A program made the translations under genes and the position numbers. Below the pieces are notes generated by a model, which did no database searches, was not told the DNA's origin, and was given only the letters and a program-made list of their open reading frames with translations. 18,448 nucleotides of DNA from an uncultured Clostridia bacterium (GTDB lineage Bacteria > Bacillota > Clostridia > Christensenellales > Aristaeellaceae), in contig CAKUKM010000040.1 of assembly GCA_934663595.1 (NCBI GenBank), positions 1 to 18,448 of the forward strand, written 5' to 3'. Positions 15,944 through 18,448 of this stretch are shown one piece after another (the first letter of the stretch is position 1; every line of letters starts with the position of its first letter).

Positions 15944-16012
15944 CAGCACCTCCTATCGTAGTCATATTATAGCTCAATTTAGCTACGATGTCAACTTGCA
16001 AAGGAGGTGCTG
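15944..16012 (-). promoter_or_regulatory. Consensus promoter of the toxin-antitoxin pair with nested inverted repeats
   Basis: On the minus strand TTGACA (15989-15994) and TATAAT (15966-15971) are both perfect matches to consensus, with a 17-bp spacer. Inside are inverted repeats ATCGTAG/CTACGAT (15955-15961 and 15983-15989) and TAGCT/AGCTA (15970-15974 and 15981-15985), probable antitoxin operators. Outside, a perfect 11-bp inverted repeat CAGCACCTCCT/AGGAGGTGCTG (15944-15954 and 16002-16012) includes the ribosome binding site in one arm and an anti-SD sequence in the other. Confidence 0.85.
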
Positions 16013-16093
16013 CCCTTGTCTGATCGGTTTGGATGCAATAGAGGGAAACTCAATCCCGCTGCCAGTTTCAATCGCATCTCTGAAATATTCCTA

Positions 16094-18448
16094 TTATCCC
16101 AGCCGCAGCCCGCCGACAGCCATGCCGCGCATAGCTCGTTCCATGATCTTCTCGCCGACGCGCTCCGCCATGGCGTCGTAATCCGCTTCCTTTTCCAGCC
16201 GTTCCACGTTTACCGTGATGGATTCAATGGTCAGCGGCTGATTCTGCACCGTTTCGGGAAACTGGGGGCGAACAACCGCCTGTGGCACTTGCACCGTGCG
16301 GATGGCGTGCAGCGTCTTCAGCAAATCTTCGAACAGTTCCGTCTGATAGGGCGACAGTATGCGCTCCGGTTTGGCTTTTGTGCCGTCCAGCCATGCAAGG
16401 CCGGTCATCTGATTCAAGCCGCCCTTAGCGTAAGCCGTCACCTTGATCTTAGAATAGAAGGTTCGTGCCCACTCGCCGATCATGCCGGAGCTGCTGCCGC
16501 TCAGTTCACGGCAGATGGAATTGATTTTGCTTCGCGCCGCCTTTTCGGCTTCCTCCGGGGAGGAATAGCCGGACAGCGTGCCGCCCTTTGCTTTTCCGAT
16601 CGCAGGATAGGTCGCCTTGTATTTTGTGACCTTGGCAGACGATCCACCGCTCTTCTTTCCGCCGGAACCGCCGCCGCTGCTGCTGGAGCCGCTGCCCTTG
16701 ACGGCGGTCGTGGGCGTATAGTCGTATGCCTTGATGTCGCCGCTTACCTGTTTGTAGGCATTTCGCAGATCCTCCAGCTTTTTCTTCCATTCGTCCACAT
16801 AGGCTTCCGCCTGCAGCTTTCCGGCCTCCTTATAATCTTGACAGTTGTCCTTCAGGAACTGGATGATGGCGTCGTCTCCGCCGGCGATGATTTCTTCCAC
16901 CTCTTCCCAGTAGGTGGTGGTGTGCCCGCGCATATCGTCCAGCATCTCCTGCCAGCCGCAGCGCATGTTTTCGCGGGTCGCGTCCGTCGCCGTCTCGTAA
17001 TCCTCATGATTCTTTGTCAGCCAGTCGATGATCTCCGCATCGGATTGGGACAGCAGATCCTTCAGCTCCGCGATCAGCTTCCGGGGATTATTGAGCAGTT
17101 CCTCATAGTAATTCTCGACGTACTCAATGTAATCGTCCAGACTTTCGATCTGAGATTCAATGGCCTTTTTCTGCGCGTCTACCTCGTCCTCGGCGATGTC
17201 CCATGCCATTTCTTCGCGAAGGTCGGCAATCTCCTGACGCAGCTTGAGCTCTTCCTTTTTGCGGGTGGGGTCGGCACTGATTCGGGCAAGCTGCGCTTCC
17301 TTTTCAGCAAGCGTTTTTGCCTTATCCTCTTCCTCGCTGAGCTTTTTGCGCGCCGCCAGCTGTTCATCCAGCGCCGTCAGTTCTTCGTTCAGCGCGTCCC
17401 GCTTGGCCTCTGCCAGCTCGATCAGCTGGTCGCGTTCCTTCTCGTAGCGCCGGGTAATCACATCGATCAGCTCATTTTCAACGTCGATCTGCCCCTCAAG
17501 CATTCGCTTGTTCAGGGCTTCGCGGTCGAGAATGGCGTCGTGAATCAGATCTCGTAGATCAATTTCCATATCCTGAATCGCGTCCTGCTGTTCCTTAATT
17601 TCCTTAGTCAGTTCTTCCAGATCAATTTTGTTCTGCAAGAGGGTTTCGGAATACTGCTGGTGCTGCTTCTGAAGCGCTTCCAGATCGGTAGCCGCCTGCT
17701 TATACTTCTTGGAGCCTTCCTTGTTTTTGCTCATGATGGCTCTCTGCGCCGCCATCTGATTTTCCAGCTCCACAATATAGTCGGTCAGCGTCGTGGAATT
17801 TTCCTGTACGATTTCCTTTTCCTTGCCCAGATACAGGATTACGCCCTGTATTTCGCCGCGCACTTCGTGGTATTGCTGTGCCAGCTGTGCCATCTTGCGG
17901 CGATGGTCACCAGCGTCTACCGCCTCGTCCATCTTGTCCAGCAGCTTCTGCGTGGACTGCGATACGCTGGTGCTGCTGCTCCCACCGCCACCGCCGCCCT
18001 TACCGCCACCACCGCCGCCGGAGCTCTTCTTGCCGCTGCTGCCGCCCTTCAGGGGATTACTGCCGGTATAGCGAAGTACATTTTGATTGGTTGCAATGCG
18101 CGTGCGCGTCCATACGCCCGTGAGCGGATTCCATTGCGCGCCCTCCTGTGGCATCGTAATGGTTTCCATCGTCCATTGGCCGGTGGCGATCAGTGCATCG
18201 ACGGCGTCCGCCGCCAGATTCTGTACGCTGATCAGCCCGCTGGTCAGCGCGGAAAAGTCCGCGACCGACGTCCCTGTAATCGAAATAAACGCCGCTTCGT
18301 TCAGTCGACGGAAAGCGTCTTCACCTTCCGCCAGCGCCGAAGACAGCATGGGGCCGACCTGATCCCAGTTGGCCAGCAGAATCTGCGGATTGATGTTCCC
18401 CAGATATTCCGCCAGCGTATCGATCTCACTGGCGGCAACCTTCGTGCC
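16094..18448 (-). CDS. Tape measure protein, C-terminal part (5' truncated by window end)
   Basis: 784 residues are visible; the frame is open to the window edge and ends at TAA 16094-16096. The order from the window edge is a helical part (EIDTLAEYLGNINPQI; EAAFISITGTSVADFSALTS), a Gly/Ser/Lys linker at ~17980-18055, then about 400 residues of charged helices predicted to coil (KDQ/E-rich, for example KDNCQDYKEAGKLQAEAYVD). A second Gly/Ser/Lys linker lies at ~16620-16700, followed by a C-terminal domain with TGLAWLDGTKAKPERILSPY and an end ERAMRGMAVGGLRLG. This is the usual make-up of siphovirus tape measure proteins, which set tail length and reach the host envelope. No in-frame TAG occurs in these 785 codons, unlike the genes downstream. 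Confidence 0.92.
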   Translation of the reverse strand, partial: GTKVAASEIDTLAEYLGNINPQILLANWDQVGPMLSSALAEGEDAFRRLNEAAFISITGTSVADFSALTSGLISVQNLAADAVDALIATGQWTMETITMPQEGAQWNPLTGVWTRTRIATNQNVLRYTGSNPLKGGSSGKKSSGGGGGGKGGGGGGSSSTSVSQSTQKLLDKMDEAVDAGDHRRKMAQLAQQYHEVRGEIQGVILYLGKEKEIVQENSTTLTDYIVELENQMAAQRAIMSKNKEGSKKYKQAATDLEALQKQHQQYSETLLQNKIDLEELTKEIKEQQDAIQDMEIDLRDLIHDAILDREALNKRMLEGQIDVENELIDVITRRYEKERDQLIELAEAKRDALNEELTALDEQLAARKKLSEEEDKAKTLAEKEAQLARISADPTRKKEELKLRQEIADLREEMAWDIAEDEVDAQKKAIESQIESLDDYIEYVENYYEELLNNPRKLIAELKDLLSQSDAEIIDWLTKNHEDYETATDATRENMRCGWQEMLDDMRGHTTTYWEEVEEIIAGGDDAIIQFLKDNCQDYKEAGKLQAEAYVDEWKKKLEDLRNAYKQVSGDIKAYDYTPTTAVKGSGSSSSGGGSGGKKSGGSSAKVTKYKATYPAIGKAKGGTLSGYSSPEEAEKAARSKINSICRELSGSSSGMIGEWARTFYSKIKVTAYAKGGLNQMTGLAWLDGTKAKPERILSPYQTELFEDLLKTLHAIRTVQVPQAVVRPQFPETVQNQPLTIESITVNVERLEKEADYDAMAERVGEKIMERAMRGMAVGGLRLG

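Noticed and set aside
16007..17557. 516-codon open frame on the plus strand
   Set aside because: Antisense to the tape measure gene; Leu/Phe-rich low-complexity text is the complement of the coiled-coil codons.
1..18448. CRISPR array
   Set aside because: No regularly spaced direct repeats with unique spacers; the only tandem array has 11-bp units without spacers.

Overview
The window looks like chromosomal DNA of a Clostridia-type Firmicute, probably a gut organism, carrying part of a siphovirus-type prophage. The reasons are the moderately high GC, strong AGGAGG-type ribosome binding sites, RHS/YD-repeat toxin, IS3 and IS66 remnants, and tail proteins of the kind common in Clostridia phages.

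Positions 1-2243 are host-like. The 3' end of an RHS protein with an AT-rich toxin tip is followed by a small membrane-anchored protein (candidate immunity protein). Next comes a transposon relic in which the tail of an IS66 transposase is joined in frame to a frameshifted IS3 OrfB. Positions 2257-5382 hold a small accessory block: a DUF3825-like protein and a small Cys-pair protein, a helix-turn-helix regulator, and a divergent 415-residue coiled-coil protein of unknown function. The regulator and the coiled-coil gene share an intergenic region with a perfect 15-bp inverted repeat, each arm of which sits on a -35 element. A bidirectional terminator at about 5444-5495 separates this block from the phage.

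Positions 5494-18448 are a minus-strand phage tail operon. In transcription order it runs: tape measure protein (cut by the window end), a Phd/ParE-type toxin-antitoxin pair on its own consensus promoter, distal tail protein, tail endopeptidase/Tal, Ig-like structural protein, a 355-residue structural protein, a 675-residue receptor-binding or fibre protein, a 219-residue paralogous fibre protein, and a small holin-region protein.

The main result is that all seven genes after the toxin-antitoxin pair are interrupted by in-frame TAG codons, 14 in total, with no in-frame TAA, TGA or frameshift. They become full-length recognisable proteins only if TAG is sense. Every phage gene whose end is visible stops at TAA or TGA, whereas a host-like gene in the window appears to stop at TAG. 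TAG-recoded gut phages are known, usually with TAG read as glutamine. Here the contexts point to a hydrophobic residue, most likely leucine. The clearest evidence is a domain shared by the 675- and 219-residue proteins: the TAG in one aligns without gaps to Met in the other, and the TAG in the other aligns to Phe. If confirmed, this would be a TAG-to-Leu prophage code. No suppressor tRNA is visible in the window, so the decoder must lie elsewhere.
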